A stretch of DNA of 64,000 nt from Companilactobacillus hulinensis (GCF_003946555.1 NZ_RHOO01000010.1:17885-81884); one strand, 5' to 3'; positions 33,576 through 43,692 are shown, counted from the first letter of the stretch. Translations and numbers: made by a program. The notes: generated by a model not told the origin, from the sequence alone.

Positions 33576-34484
33576 ATGTCAGATCAACAAAAAGGATTAT
33601 TTTATGCAATTGCCGGTCCAGTTCTTTGGGGATTCTCTGGAAGCATTGCTCAATACTTATTTAGCGTGGAAAGCATCCCTACTCAATGGTTAGTTGGATT
33701 GCGCCTTATTTTAGCGGGGATATTATTGCTAGTTTGGTGTGGAATCGCGATGCCTAAGCAATTATTCTCTATCCTGAAGAAACCGCGATATATTTTCCAA
33801 CTATTGTGCTTCGGATTATTAGGGATGTTGCCGGCACAGTATACATACTTCATGGCTATCAAGTACGGCAATGCGCCAACAGCTACCGTACTGCAGTTTT
33901 TGGGACCACTATTTATCATTCTGTACTTATCAGTTCGAAGTCTGCACTGGCCAAGACGTATTGATATGATTTCAATCGTCCTTGCATTAATAGGTACCTT
34001 CTTATTAGTAACTCATGGTCATTGGAATTCACTGGCATTATCGCCTCTTGCGGTTCTTTGGGGAGTGGGTTCTGGATTGAGTCAAGCTTCATACACATTA
34101 TTGCCACGTGAATTGCTCAAGAACTTTGATGCCAGAATTGTCACCGGCTGGTCAATGCTACTCGGTGGCATCGTCTTTGCGCCAGTCGCTCACTTGAATC
34201 AAGTTCCACAATTGACGACTAAAGCTTGGATCATGATCATTTTTATCATAATCGGTGGAACAATGTTCTCCTACCTGTTCTATCTCCAAAGTTTGAATTA
34301 CTTGTCTGCTACAACTACCGGGATGCTGAGTGCCTTTGAACCATTGACCGCCACTATTCTTTCAGTAACTTTGTTGAGCACACATATTGGTGGAGCTGAA
34401 ATTGCCGGAGCATTATTGATTCTTGGCATAACCTTTTTACAGGCTCTGCCACCAAAATTATTTATTGGTAAAAGAAGGATTTAA
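33576..34484 (+). CDS. EamA-family drug/metabolite transporter
   Basis: 302 residues; ATG at 33576 (MSDQQKGLFYAIAGPVLWGF) with GGGG 9 bases upstream. Ten hydrophobic helices in two EamA halves (about 8-140 and 150-295), with GFSGSIAQYLF and QASYTLLPREL repeats. Exports amino acids or metabolites in characterised relatives; substrate unknown here. Confidence 0.85.
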   Translation: MSDQQKGLFYAIAGPVLWGFSGSIAQYLFSVESIPTQWLVGLRLILAGILLLVWCGIAMPKQLFSILKKPRYIFQLLCFGLLGMLPAQYTYFMAIKYGNAPTATVLQFLGPLFIILYLSVRSLHWPRRIDMISIVLALIGTFLLVTHGHWNSLALSPLAVLWGVGSGLSQASYTLLPRELLKNFDARIVTGWSMLLGGIVFAPVAHLNQVPQLTTKAWIMIIFIIIGGTMFSYLFYLQSLNYLSATTTGMLSAFEPLTATILSVTLLSTHIGGAEIAGALLILGITFLQALPPKLFIGKRRI

Positions 34485-34502
34485 ATCACACATATATATA
34501 CA

Positions 34503-34560
34503 AAAGGGAGCCATCTCTTACTTGATATTGTTACATCACGTAAGAGATGGCTCCCTTTTT
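34503..34560 (+). terminator. Very strong terminator after the EamA gene
   Basis: A perfect 19-bp stem (AAAGGGAGCCATCTCTTAC and its complement) with an 18-base loop, followed by T5. Confidence 0.95.
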
Positions 34561-34710
34561 ATCATTTATCAACAAATTTGTTTAAACATTGTGTACTTTT
34601 TCTCACCTCATGATATTTATAATTTCATATTTTGGCATATATTTTACTAAAAATGGTGCAATAATAATAGACGCTTAGTATATTGTCAAAATGTAAAGGT
34701 GAGGATTTAC

Positions 34711-36786
34711 ATGAGGAAAAGATTTAAAAAATTAGCTTTATCAATTTTGACTTTCACAATAACCTTTCTATTTCTAGCCAAAATTAGTACCATGACAACC
34801 AATAATGAATTTCAATTGCAATACGATGTAAAAGCCGAATCTGCCAGAATACCATCCACTCCACCGATCAAAATTATTGGTATTTGGTTAACTTCTGGCT
34901 ATGATGTTCAGCCAGACAGCGATAACTATACGACAACTAGTCAGCCGGTAACTTTGTACGCCGATGCAGGCCGTTCCATTTTTTCGGCTTTGTTGAGTTT
35001 GACTGCTAGTCCCCATTATCAATGGTATTCATCTGATGACGGTTTGATCTACAATAAAGTTCCATCCAAAGATGGTGGAACTAATCAAAACTTGACTGTT
35101 AATCCAACAACAATTGGAACTAAATATTATCAACAGTGGACAGATTGGTACACCTTATTTTCTTGGGGACCATTGATCGATACAATGGCGTACACTAACA
35201 TTATCAAAGTCCACGTACTACCTGATCCAGTTAATGCCAAGTCAGTGACTGTAAGCTCAGACAGTGATTATCTATACAATAACTTAACTTCTAACTTCAT
35301 TGGTATTTTTGATTATCCAGTTGCTGATACAACTCAGATGCACGCAACTGCCGATCCTGAAAATGCCACTGGTACTGTTAAGTGGTATAGCAGTGACTCA
35401 AGCATCGCATCAGTTGACGAGAATACTGGTGCCGTTTCTGGTAACACCAAAGGTATCAATGGTACAGTCACAATTACCGGCGTCTACACCAATCCTGATG
35501 GATCGACCATCAGCGACAGCACCAAGATCCGTGTCGGTGGTGGACTTGATGATCAAACAGTCGGCGTTGGTGGAACTGCTACATTCAAATTACAAGGTAG
35601 TTTCTCATCCGCTGATAATGTTTCAACATCAGTTGAATGGCACAAAGTTTCAGCAGATGGTAAGACAGATACGGTCGTAGATAAAGGTAATAACTTATCA
35701 TACACAACTCCTGCTACTACCCTATCTGATGATGGATCTCACTATTATGCCAAGATCAAAGTTTCTCAAACTACTAATGGATCCACATCCACTCAAACCG
35801 GAACCACTAATAAAGCCGCATTAAATGTTTTGACCAAAGGTGATCCGGATATTTCACAAAAGATTGAGATTGCCAATGAAAATACCCAAGCCGATAGCGA
35901 TTCGTTCTTGGATAACACCATGACTGGTGATGAAATGGATTTTCAAGATACGCTAACAAATAATAGCACCACTGGTACCTTAACCAACGCTAAACTTACA
36001 GTTCCAGTTAGAAAGGGATCTATCCTTGAAACACTATGGGTTGACAATAAAGTTCTATTAGTCGGTGGTGCTCCACTGGACGCAAGTGTCACTGTAACCC
36101 ATCAATACAATACTGAAAAAGGATATGACGAAATTGTATTCTCCAGTCCATCTGGATCTGGGGCTAGTGATTCACTAAACTTTAATCTAGGTCAAACACA
36201 CACTGTAAAAGCATTTTATAAAGTATCCGAAGTAGATAAGAACGAAACCTTAACAAGTGCACCAACCATCTTCGGAATTAATTCAGATGGAGAAAGTTAC
36301 AGTTCTGATGGTCCTTCAAACACTATCAAATTCACAACAGGAGATATAACTCTCGATCCAAGCAACATATCTTTTGGTTCCCATTTGCAACAATCTGGAT
36401 CTGAACTACTAAATAGAACTGATGATACTAATTCACCAAATAACGTCTTAACCGTTGACGATGGCAGACGTGATCTAGAAGGCAAAAGTCAAATTCAAAT
36501 CACTTCAACACCACTCTATAAAGAAGTTACTGATTCAAGTGGAAACAATGTTATCGATACTGATCAAGTCATGAATTCTGACTTAAGATATTACGACGCA
36601 AACGGAACATATACTAGTCTTACGAATGGAACAACGGCAATCGTCGAAAATGCCATTTCTGGTAGTCCACTAAGTTCAATTACTTGGGCTCCGCAAGAAG
36701 GATTGAGACTGTATGTACCAAATGGATCAACCCCTGGATCTTATGAAGGAAAAGTCACTTGGACTGCAGTCACATCTATTGAGTGA
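34711..36786 (+). CDS. WxL-like secreted surface protein with Ig-like domains
   Basis: 691 residues; ATG at 34711 with GTGAGG upstream. A signal peptide (KRFKKLALSILTFTITFLFL) is followed by Ig/bacterial-Ig-2-like domains (KWYSSDSSIASVDENTG near 235; a second near 300-370), a DUF11-like or coat-like domain (400-550), and a C-terminal domain that starts LDPSNISFGSH, the beginning of a WxL wall-binding domain. The terminal motif reads VTWTAV rather than the usual VTWTL. WxL proteins attach non-covalently to peptidoglycan. A surface display or adhesion role is inferred. No partner csc genes are adjacent. Confidence 0.75.
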   Translation: MRKRFKKLALSILTFTITFLFLAKISTMTTNNEFQLQYDVKAESARIPSTPPIKIIGIWLTSGYDVQPDSDNYTTTSQPVTLYADAGRSIFSALLSLTASPHYQWYSSDDGLIYNKVPSKDGGTNQNLTVNPTTIGTKYYQQWTDWYTLFSWGPLIDTMAYTNIIKVHVLPDPVNAKSVTVSSDSDYLYNNLTSNFIGIFDYPVADTTQMHATADPENATGTVKWYSSDSSIASVDENTGAVSGNTKGINGTVTITGVYTNPDGSTISDSTKIRVGGGLDDQTVGVGGTATFKLQGSFSSADNVSTSVEWHKVSADGKTDTVVDKGNNLSYTTPATTLSDDGSHYYAKIKVSQTTNGSTSTQTGTTNKAALNVLTKGDPDISQKIEIANENTQADSDSFLDNTMTGDEMDFQDTLTNNSTTGTLTNAKLTVPVRKGSILETLWVDNKVLLVGGAPLDASVTVTHQYNTEKGYDEIVFSSPSGSGASDSLNFNLGQTHTVKAFYKVSEVDKNETLTSAPTIFGINSDGESYSSDGPSNTIKFTTGDITLDPSNISFGSHLQQSGSELLNRTDDTNSPNNVLTVDDGRRDLEGKSQIQITSTPLYKEVTDSSGNNVIDTDQVMNSDLRYYDANGTYTSLTNGTTAIVENAISGSPLSSITWAPQEGLRLYVPNGSTPGSYEGKVTWTAVTSIE

Positions 36787-36843
36787 ACTTAAAAGAACAT
36801 GACCACTAGGAGTGATACCAGACACCACTTTGTAAATTGAAGT

Positions 36844-36883
36844 AAAAAAGCCCCCAACAGTCATAACCTGTTGGGGGCTTTGG
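36844..36883. terminator. Terminator between the surface protein and the SDR gene
   Basis: GCCCCCAACAG / CTGTTGGGGGC with a 6-base loop; the U-run is better on the minus strand (GGGGGCTTTTTT), so it chiefly ends the cupin-SDR operon. Confidence 0.9.
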
Positions 36884-36981
36884 TGTTACGTCGATCTTCT
36901 CGTTTACGAGGAATATTATAGCATCTATCAACACCAGTTCATAATTTTTAATTCACTACAAAAATATCAACCGATTAATAA

Positions 36982-37725
36982 CTAGGCTTGCTTAGTTGGA
37001 TAGATTGTAAATTCATTGACGTTGACTTCGTCTGGTTGATCAATGGCAAAGTTAACAACACGTGCAATAGAAATGGGTGCGATGCCAACTTGATCATACA
37101 ACTCATCCATACCTTCTTTAGCATCTTTATCAGTGATTGTTTTTAACAATTCTGTATTGATGGCTGCTGGGTACAAAGTTGCAGTTCTAATATTTGTACC
37201 TTCTTGTGCACTTTCAGTACGAATAACTTCCATTAGATTTCTAACAGCAAATTTAGTTGCACCATAGACACCGGCTCCTGGGAAACTTTTAATTCCAGCA
37301 ACTGATGAGGTAGTGATAATTTGACCGTGTTTTTGCTTAGTGAATTCAGGCATTACGGCAGCAACGCCATTTAATACACCCTTCAAATTAATATCGATCA
37401 TGTCATTCCATTCGTCCACGTGCAAAGCACTGATTGGTGAAGTTGGCATAATACCGGCATTATTAAAAATAACATCTAATGCGCCATACTTATCTTTTGC
37501 CAATCGAACTAAATCTTTAACTTCTTGAGGATCACGAACATCAGTCACCTTGTAGGCAGCAGTGCCTCCAGCTGATTCGATTGCTCCGACAATTTTTGCA
37601 AGTTTTTCTTCACGGCGAGCACCAAGAACGACCTTAGCACCATTACTTGCCAATAACTTTGCGGTTGCTTCACCAATGCCTGATGATGCTCCTGTAATTA
37701 CTACTACTTTATCTTTTACAGACAT
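36982..37725 (-). CDS. Short-chain dehydrogenase/reductase
   Basis: 247 residues, classical SDR: VVITGASSGIGEAT at 8-21, NNAGI near 88-92, catalytic Ser in TTSSVAG near 140, and YGATKFA (Tyr/Lys) near 155-161. Length and motifs fit the YdfG/serine-dehydrogenase-like oxidoreductases. It follows a cupin gene by 16 bases under a MerR-type promoter, so it likely detoxifies a reactive carbonyl or similar stress compound, by inference. Confidence 0.87.
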   Translation of the reverse strand: MSVKDKVVVITGASSGIGEATAKLLASNGAKVVLGARREEKLAKIVGAIESAGGTAAYKVTDVRDPQEVKDLVRLAKDKYGALDVIFNNAGIMPTSPISALHVDEWNDMIDINLKGVLNGVAAVMPEFTKQKHGQIITTSSVAGIKSFPGAGVYGATKFAVRNLMEVIRTESAQEGTNIRTATLYPAAINTELLKTITDKDAKEGMDELYDQVGIAPISIARVVNFAIDQPDEVNVNEFTIYPTKQA

Positions 37726-37741
37726 ATATTACTTCTCCTTA

Positions 37742-38158
37742 CTATTTACCTAGTTTGTTGTATTCTTCATCAGTGACCTTTTCTAACCACTCTGAACTAC
37801 CTTTTGTGATAGCAACATGACTGAACCAGCTATCCTTTGTTGCACCATGCCAATGTTTAACACCGTCATGAATAGCAACTACGTCACCCTTCTTCAATAA
37901 TTGAGCAGGTTTACCAGCTTCTTGATACCAGCCCTCTCCACCTGTAACTAGAAGGATTTGGAATCCATCATGATGAATATGCCAATCATTACGACATCCC
38001 GGTTCAAAAGTTACATTTCCAACACTGACATCAATATTGTCATCTGCTGAAACTAGCCCTTTCAAATAACTTTGACCGATAAAATATTTTGCATAAGCGT
38101 CGTTTTTATCTCCAACTGGAAACACACCATCGTTTTTGAGTTCTTCAAATTTTGCCAT
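37742..38158 (-). CDS. Cupin-domain protein
   Basis: 138 residues; ATG at 38158 with GGAAG 10 bases before; the upstream frame extension would cover the promoter. Single cupin: the metal motif reads CRNDWHIHHDGFQILLVTGG (His residues near 57-60) and the second HDGVKHWHGATKDSW (near 98-112). Resembles the cupin/carboxymuconolactone-decarboxylase-linked proteins of MerR stress regulons. First gene of a two-gene operon with an SDR. Confidence 0.85.
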   Translation of the reverse strand: MAKFEELKNDGVFPVGDKNDAYAKYFIGQSYLKGLVSADDNIDVSVGNVTFEPGCRNDWHIHHDGFQILLVTGGEGWYQEAGKPAQLLKKGDVVAIHDGVKHWHGATKDSWFSHVAITKGSSEWLEKVTDEEYNKLGK

Positions 38159-38203
38159 TATATTATTCTTCCTTTTGTTTTTCTCTAATTGATTACAGAG
38201 ACT

Positions 38204-38234
38204 ATTAAACATCTTAAAGTTAACTTTAAGTCAA
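38204..38234 (-). promoter_or_regulatory. MerR-type promoter with palindromic operator
   Basis: -35 TTGACT (38234-38229) and -10 TTTAAT (38209-38204) are 19 bases apart, the over-long spacer that MerR-family activators untwist. The spacer holds the perfect palindrome CTTAAAGTTAACTTTAAG (38213-38230). Drives cupin-SDR. Confidence 0.85.
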
Positions 38235-38282
38235 GGAGTATTTTGAAAAAAATATTACTTTCTTTGTTTGATATTAACCAAT

Positions 38283-38331
38283 AAAAAAGTTGTATCTCAC
38301 TTACTAAATTTAAGTGGGATACAACTTTTTT
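38283..38331. terminator. Terminator of the merR-type gene
   Basis: AAAGTTGTATCTCACTTA stem closed by TAAGTGGGATACAACTTT, with A/T runs on both sides. Confidence 0.9.
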
Positions 38332-38398
38332 GAATAGATGAATAATTATTTTTACTAACAAAATACAAATTAGTCAGAAGAACTGAGAACAATGAAAC

Positions 38399-38836
38399 TT
38401 ATTCATGGTGGTTAAGTCTCTTCAAATACTTTGAAAAATCTTCACTGTCCTCAATATGACCATTAACCTTACCCTTATACCAATCTAACTTATCGTTAAG
38501 AATCGTCCAACTATGTTGTAATTCAGCGAATTCCTTCTCAAAGTTATCTCGGACATCCTGCAACAAAGCAATTCGCTTATCAATCGTAGAATCCCCTTCA
38601 GCACGCCAAATAACGTATTGTTTGAGCTGCTCGATCGTCATGCCAGTACTCTTCAAGTGTAATAAGAATTTGATCCAATTTGCATCTTGTTCAGTGTAAT
38701 AACGTAGGCCATTATCTGTACGATGTGGTTTGATCAATCCTTCTTTTTCATAATAACGTAACGTTGGACTGCTCAATCCAGTGACTTCAGCAAAGTCACC
38801 AATTCTATATTGTATTTCAGAAGTTTTAGTATCCAT
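38399..38836 (-). CDS. MerR-family transcriptional activator
   Basis: 145 residues; the ATG at 38836 is preferred to the longer frame because upstream codons overlap its operator. Winged helix YRIGDFAEVTGLSSPTLRYY at about 9-28 followed by EKEGLIKPHR, then the wing and a long coiled coil (about 75-125). No Cys cluster for metals, so the AdhR/NmlR-like stress branch is likely. The same TTAAAGTTAACT half-sites lie before this gene and before the cupin operon. Confidence 0.88.
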   Translation of the reverse strand: MDTKTSEIQYRIGDFAEVTGLSSPTLRYYEKEGLIKPHRTDNGLRYYTEQDANWIKFLLHLKSTGMTIEQLKQYVIWRAEGDSTIDKRIALLQDVRDNFEKEFAELQHSWTILNDKLDWYKGKVNGHIEDSEDFSKYLKRLNHHE

Positions 38837-38852
38837 AAACGTGCCTCTTCTA

Positions 38853-38868
38853 GTTAAAGTTAACTCTA
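38853..38868. promoter_or_regulatory. Second MerR-type operator, before the regulator gene
   Basis: TTAAAGTTAACTCTAA is the operator of the cupin promoter with one changed base; it lies 17 bases upstream of the regulator's ATG, implying autoregulation. Confidence 0.7.
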
Positions 38869-38898
38869 ATCCTAGCACATATTAGCTTTTCTTATGCT

Positions 38899-41490
38899 CT
38901 ATTCATTTGATTTCAATGCACCAATCATATCGATACCTTTGAGTTTTTGATGAGTTATCAGCATGACAATAACTGTAAAGACTATCATCAACACCGTCGC
39001 CACAATGTACCCTAGCACACTTATCGTCAGTGGGAATATCACTAATGCAGTCGACGCTTGATTCAGAATATAGGCCGTCAACAGATTGCCGACTCCATAC
39101 CCAACGATGATTCCCATTATCGTCAGGATTATATTCTCACGAACGATGTACATAGTTACTTCGTTATTATAAAATCCAAGAACTTTGATAGTTGATAGTT
39201 CTCTGATTCGTTCAGAAACATTAATGTTAGTCAAATTGTACAAAACGACAAATGAAAGAACTCCTGACAAGAGGATAAAGATCAAAACGATTGGTTTCAA
39301 GGATGACGTCATCTTAGCAATCGTTGACTGTTGATCATAAGTATAGCTAGTACCCATAACCCCACCATGCTTCAATAATTTGTTAGCCAAGTCATTTCTC
39401 TGATTATTAGTCTGTATCTTTAAATTAACTAACAGTGTATTAACACTGGGTTCACTACCAAAGAGATTAGTATAAGTTGTTTTATTCAAATACATGAAAT
39501 GACCGACAAAATTCTGAGTTACGGCAGATACTTTTATCTTGCCACCTTTGCCATTAGGCAAATTGACTTTGATTGTATCTCCAGCTTTCACTTTTAAGAT
39601 GCTAGCCATTTTTTTAGTCAGAACAACCTGATTATCCTTCAAATTCAACTTTTTATTATCTTTTGAATCTTTCAGATGAATATATTCAGAGAAGTTCTGC
39701 TTCTCTGGTGTATAAATATTCACATCATCGACTTGTTCATCGTTAGCCTTCACCTTACCTGTTGTCGCATTAATTGCCGTACTGCTGCGATATTGATTAT
39801 TATCATTCAGAATTTTCAGAGCTTTCTTGGACTTGCCGTTCTGAGCCAATCTAACGACTGCCTGATAATCAACTATTTCTCCATACTGACGTGTACCACT
39901 AGCCCCAATAGAATTCTGAATACCAAACCCGGTCAGGATCAACGCCGTACCTCCGGCAATACCAATGATAGTCATAAACATTCTTGATTTGAACCTAAAC
40001 AGATTACGATAGCTGACTTTGCGGTTAAAACTCAATCTATTCCACAAGGGCTTGATTCTCTCAAGTAAAATCTTTTTGGCTGACTTTGGAGCTTTAGGGC
40101 GCATCAATTCTGATGGTCCTTCAGATAATTCTGACCGAACTACGATCATAGCCGCACCAACAGTTGCGAGCAACGAAAATACTAACGCTAATAATGCAAT
40201 CAACCATTGGAATTTGACATCCCACGTTAACGGGATGTACTGCTTATAAAGTGCCAAGACGATTCTTGGCAACGACTCATTACCAATCACCGCGCCAAGT
40301 ACTGTACCAATCAAACCAGCAGCTAAAGCATAGTAGAAATAATTCTTGGAAATTTCCCACTTAGTATAGCCAAGTGCCTTGAAAGTACCAATTTGTCCAC
40401 GAGCCTCTTCGATCATTCTCGTAATTGTTGTAAAAGTGATCAAAGCTGCAATTAGGAAGAAGAAAACAGGGAAAACATTGGCGATTGCCGCAATTCTATC
40501 CGAACTCTCACCATAAGCAGAGAATCCTGGCAAATCTTCTCTAGTCTGCCAAGTATAAGTTGTTTTGGTTTGTTTCTGGAGTTTCTTCTTAGCTTCAGTT
40601 AATTGGGTTTGTTGTGCAGATAGAGTTTGTTCCTGAGAACTGACATCCATCCCCGCTAACTTAGCCTGGTTCAACTGAGCTTTAACAGAATCAAGCTGTT
40701 TTTGTTGAGCATTGATAGTGTCCATATTAGATCCTATCAAATCATTAGTTCTAGCTTTTGAACGACCTTTGAATTGTGACTTTAACAACTTCACTTTGTC
40801 GTCAACAGCATCTTTGTAACTATCGGTGAAAGTATTCTTAGCCTGTAAACTCTTGAATCTAACATTCATCTCTGTTTCAAAAGGCAAGTTCATCTGATTA
40901 TCATAAATATAGGCAAACATTCGAACAGTTCCATCACCAACATTACTTACACCACGAGATTCATTATCGATGTACTGTGGTGAACTGGCGAATCCAACAA
41001 TTTTATAAGTTCTTTGCTTCAGATCAGCTGACTTATCAAAAACAAATTTATCGCCTATTTTATAATCATATTTGGTTTTAGCCACTTGATCCAAAATAAT
41101 TTCATCTTTATTTTTAGGTAAACGCCCACTTCTAATAATCAATTGATTTTGCTTACTAGACTTTTTATAACCATATAAGGCAACCGCAACGTGATTTTTA
41201 CCGCCGGTCACCTGCTTATATTTAACCGCTTCAGCTTTAGCTCCCCGAACCTTTTCTGCCAAATCCACATCTTTCTTAGTGAATCCAGTAGTCGAAATGA
41301 CCTGAACATCTGATAACTTCTTGGATGTGACTGTCGTATCCAATGAATCATTCAAACTCGGTCCAGCTGCCTTCACTCCTACAAAAATCAAAACTCCTAG
41401 CATGATAATAAGAATAATGGCAATGAAACGACCCTTAGACTTACCGATATCTCTCCACATATTTTTAGTCAATGGTTTCAATATATTCAC
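38899..41490 (-). CDS. ABC transporter permease with two FtsX domains
   Basis: 863 residues. TM near 20-40, a large extracytoplasmic domain with a Gln-rich coiled coil (about 250-300, QQKQLDSVKAQLNQ), a FtsX block with three TMs (about 345-450), an inner TM near 510-530, a second extracytoplasmic domain and a final FtsX block (about 730-860). The GTG at 41490 directly follows the ATPase stop; a TTG nine bases in, after AGGTGA, is an equally good start. Belongs to the YvcS/BceB-like MacB superfamily exporters often used against antimicrobial peptides. Confidence 0.87.
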   Translation of the reverse strand: MNILKPLTKNMWRDIGKSKGRFIAIILIIMLGVLIFVGVKAAGPSLNDSLDTTVTSKKLSDVQVISTTGFTKKDVDLAEKVRGAKAEAVKYKQVTGGKNHVAVALYGYKKSSKQNQLIIRSGRLPKNKDEIILDQVAKTKYDYKIGDKFVFDKSADLKQRTYKIVGFASSPQYIDNESRGVSNVGDGTVRMFAYIYDNQMNLPFETEMNVRFKSLQAKNTFTDSYKDAVDDKVKLLKSQFKGRSKARTNDLIGSNMDTINAQQKQLDSVKAQLNQAKLAGMDVSSQEQTLSAQQTQLTEAKKKLQKQTKTTYTWQTREDLPGFSAYGESSDRIAAIANVFPVFFFLIAALITFTTITRMIEEARGQIGTFKALGYTKWEISKNYFYYALAAGLIGTVLGAVIGNESLPRIVLALYKQYIPLTWDVKFQWLIALLALVFSLLATVGAAMIVVRSELSEGPSELMRPKAPKSAKKILLERIKPLWNRLSFNRKVSYRNLFRFKSRMFMTIIGIAGGTALILTGFGIQNSIGASGTRQYGEIVDYQAVVRLAQNGKSKKALKILNDNNQYRSSTAINATTGKVKANDEQVDDVNIYTPEKQNFSEYIHLKDSKDNKKLNLKDNQVVLTKKMASILKVKAGDTIKVNLPNGKGGKIKVSAVTQNFVGHFMYLNKTTYTNLFGSEPSVNTLLVNLKIQTNNQRNDLANKLLKHGGVMGTSYTYDQQSTIAKMTSSLKPIVLIFILLSGVLSFVVLYNLTNINVSERIRELSTIKVLGFYNNEVTMYIVRENIILTIMGIIVGYGVGNLLTAYILNQASTALVIFPLTISVLGYIVATVLMIVFTVIVMLITHQKLKGIDMIGALKSNE

Positions 41491-42192
41491 CTACCATTCA
41501 ATATCTTGTACAGGAGTTGGATTGCTATTATCTTCGACTGAACGGACCTTGGCGTCATTGATCCTAATAATTCTATCCGCCATAGCAGCCAACGCCGAAT
41601 TATGTGTAATAACAACAACCGTCTTATTACTCTTATGACTGGCATCTTGAAGCAACGTCAAAACCTGCTTACCAGTCTCGTAATCCAAAGCACCAGTTGG
41701 TTCATCACATAACAATAGCTTGGGATTCTTAGCTAGAGCACGGGCAATGGCAACACGTTGCTGCTCACCACCTGATAATTGTGATGGGAAGTTATCAATT
41801 CGGTTGCTCAAACCAACTTGATTCAACGTTTCAGTTGCGTCAAGAGCATCATCGACAATAGCTGAAGCAAGCTCAACATTTTCCTTGGTAGTCAAATTAG
41901 GTATCAAATTATAAAATTGGAAGACAAAGCCAACATCATTGCGACGATATTCAGTTAATTGACGCTCAGAAAATTGAGCAATATCAGTGCCATCAATAAT
42001 CACTTGCCCATCGCTTGGAGTATCCATACCTCCAAGAATATTTAGAACAGTTGATTTACCAGCTCCACTAGGTCCCAAAATAACAGTAAGCTTGCCACGT
42101 TCAATATCAAATGTCAGATCATTGTTAGCAATAATTTGTGTTTCACCCATTTGATAACGTTTGAATTCATTTTTGACTTCGATATATGCCAT
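41491..42192 (-). CDS. ABC transporter ATPase (MacB/LolD type)
   Basis: 233 residues; ATG at 42192 with GGTGG upstream. Walker [10 protein letters not shown] near 41-49, signature [15 protein letters not shown] near 142-156, Walker [13 protein letters not shown] near 165, H-loop VVITHN. Typical partner of large FtsX permeases; the permease gene starts right after its stop codon. Confidence 0.92.
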   Translation of the reverse strand: MAYIEVKNEFKRYQMGETQIIANNDLTFDIERGKLTVILGPSGAGKSTVLNILGGMDTPSDGQVIIDGTDIAQFSERQLTEYRRNDVGFVFQFYNLIPNLTTKENVELASAIVDDALDATETLNQVGLSNRIDNFPSQLSGGEQQRVAIARALAKNPKLLLCDEPTGALDYETGKQVLTLLQDASHKSNKTVVVITHNSALAAMADRIIRINDAKVRSVEDNSNPTPVQDIEW

Positions 42193-42210
42193 TACGCTAT
42201 CCCACCTTAT

Positions 42211-42247
42211 TAAAAAGAGGCTGGACATCAGTCACGGCCTCTTTAAT
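42211..42247 (-). terminator. Terminator between the MFS gene and the ABC operon
   Basis: AAAGAGGC / GCCTCTTT stem with a further pairable interior, U5 on the minus strand, only 19 bases upstream of the ABC ATPase start. It may terminate MFS transcription or act in the leader of the ABC operon. Confidence 0.75.
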
Positions 42248-42318
42248 TTTTAAAATCTCGTAATAATTATAGCATTTTTAGAATATTAAATTTTGCATTG
42301 AAAAATAAAAAGAACACC

Positions 42319-43572
42319 TTATTCAGATATTCTTTGATTCAATTCTTTATCATAATTTCTAGCTGCTGGCGTGAATAATACAAATAACCCACAAGCTAGA
42401 GTACCAACTCCAGCGATTATAAATAGACTATTAACACCAATTTTATCCGCCAATGGACCAGCAAATATCAATCCAACTGGACCAGAAATACTCATCAATG
42501 AATTCAAGATTCCCAAAACTTTACCTAAGTTCTCAGGTGGATAACTCTGTTGAATCATTGCCATTAACATCGTATTGAAAAACGGCGTTGCTAATCCACT
42601 GATAACGTTCAACGCCATGAACCACATAAAGCCAAGCTGATTACCAGGTAGGAACCCACTGATAACATAAGCTAGACCCATGATCCACATAGAATTAAGA
42701 ATTGGTTTCATCCGATCAGACCAATTACCTAAGAAACCAATAATGGCTCCACCAGCTAGCATTCCAACAGAATAGGCAACTTCAATTATCCCCGCTTGTC
42801 CCACTGTTCCATGGAAATAGGACATTGTCATTAATGGATACATACTTACTGCGGGCATGAATAGTAAGGTGAAAACTGTTCCCATTAAAGTCAAATACCA
42901 CAGACCTTTGTTGCTTCGTAATTCATTTAACCCAAACTTCACGTCTGCCAGAACATGGACTTTTTCATCATAAACTGGATTCTCAGGAATTACGACAAAC
43001 ATAATAATTGCCACACCAATAATGGCACCTAATACATCCAATAATATCAAATATTGAATTTGAATTATTGCAAACAAAAATGCTCCTAAAGCTGGTGCAA
43101 TAATCATATTAGCTGATTGAACCATACCAAGCTGTCCATTCATCTTAGTTATTTGGTCTTGCGGTACCATAGTTGGCATAATTGATTGGATAGTAGGCAT
43201 TTGGAAAGTTTGAGCAATCGATCTCATTAATAGTGATACAAAAATAAGCCATAGCGGGAAGTCATGATTGATGATCCCCACAACCGCTAGAATAATTGCC
43301 AAGATTGCCGCAATAACATCTGGTACTATCAACAGAACCTTCTTATTAGTTCTATCAACAAATGGCCCAACAAATGGACTTAGAAGTACCATCGGCAACA
43401 TCCCCAATAAAGTAGCAAAGCTCAAAACAGTTGCTGAACCTGTCTGCTTAGTCAAATACCAAACAATCGCATATTGAACAACCATACTCGTGATACCTGA
43501 CATAAATTGACCGAACAAAAATAGGTAAATATTTCTACGCCAGTTCGGTATTGCAAAGTTATTATCTGTCAT
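42319..43572 (-). CDS. MFS efflux transporter, MefA/Tet(V)-like
   Basis: 417 residues, 12 TM helices; GGGGGG before the ATG. N-terminal WRRNIYLFLFGQFMSGITSM and the loop FVDRTNKKVLLIVPDVIAA (motif A variant) near 65-85 are typical of the macrolide-efflux type (MFS_3) subfamily. Export of a drug or metabolite is inferred; no regulator adjacent. Confidence 0.85.
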   Translation of the reverse strand: MTDNNFAIPNWRRNIYLFLFGQFMSGITSMVVQYAIVWYLTKQTGSATVLSFATLLGMLPMVLLSPFVGPFVDRTNKKVLLIVPDVIAAILAIILAVVGIINHDFPLWLIFVSLLMRSIAQTFQMPTIQSIMPTMVPQDQITKMNGQLGMVQSANMIIAPALGAFLFAIIQIQYLILLDVLGAIIGVAIIMFVVIPENPVYDEKVHVLADVKFGLNELRSNKGLWYLTLMGTVFTLLFMPAVSMYPLMTMSYFHGTVGQAGIIEVAYSVGMLAGGAIIGFLGNWSDRMKPILNSMWIMGLAYVISGFLPGNQLGFMWFMALNVISGLATPFFNTMLMAMIQQSYPPENLGKVLGILNSLMSISGPVGLIFAGPLADKIGVNSLFIIAGVGTLACGLFVLFTPAARNYDKELNQRISE

Positions 43573-43655
43573 GAAATCCCCCCTAACTGAATTACACAGA
43601 AAGTGAATTATCCCATGATAGCGATTTCATGTCAATACTTTTTAATATTAGATAA

Positions 43656-43692
43656 TAAAAAAGCATCAACGAAATGATTTTTTCATTGATGT
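43656..43692 (-). terminator. Terminator downstream of the pepO region
   Basis: CATCAATGAA / TTTCGTTGATG stem and U6 on the minus strand. It would end pepO transcripts after they pass the family B pair. Confidence 0.8.
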
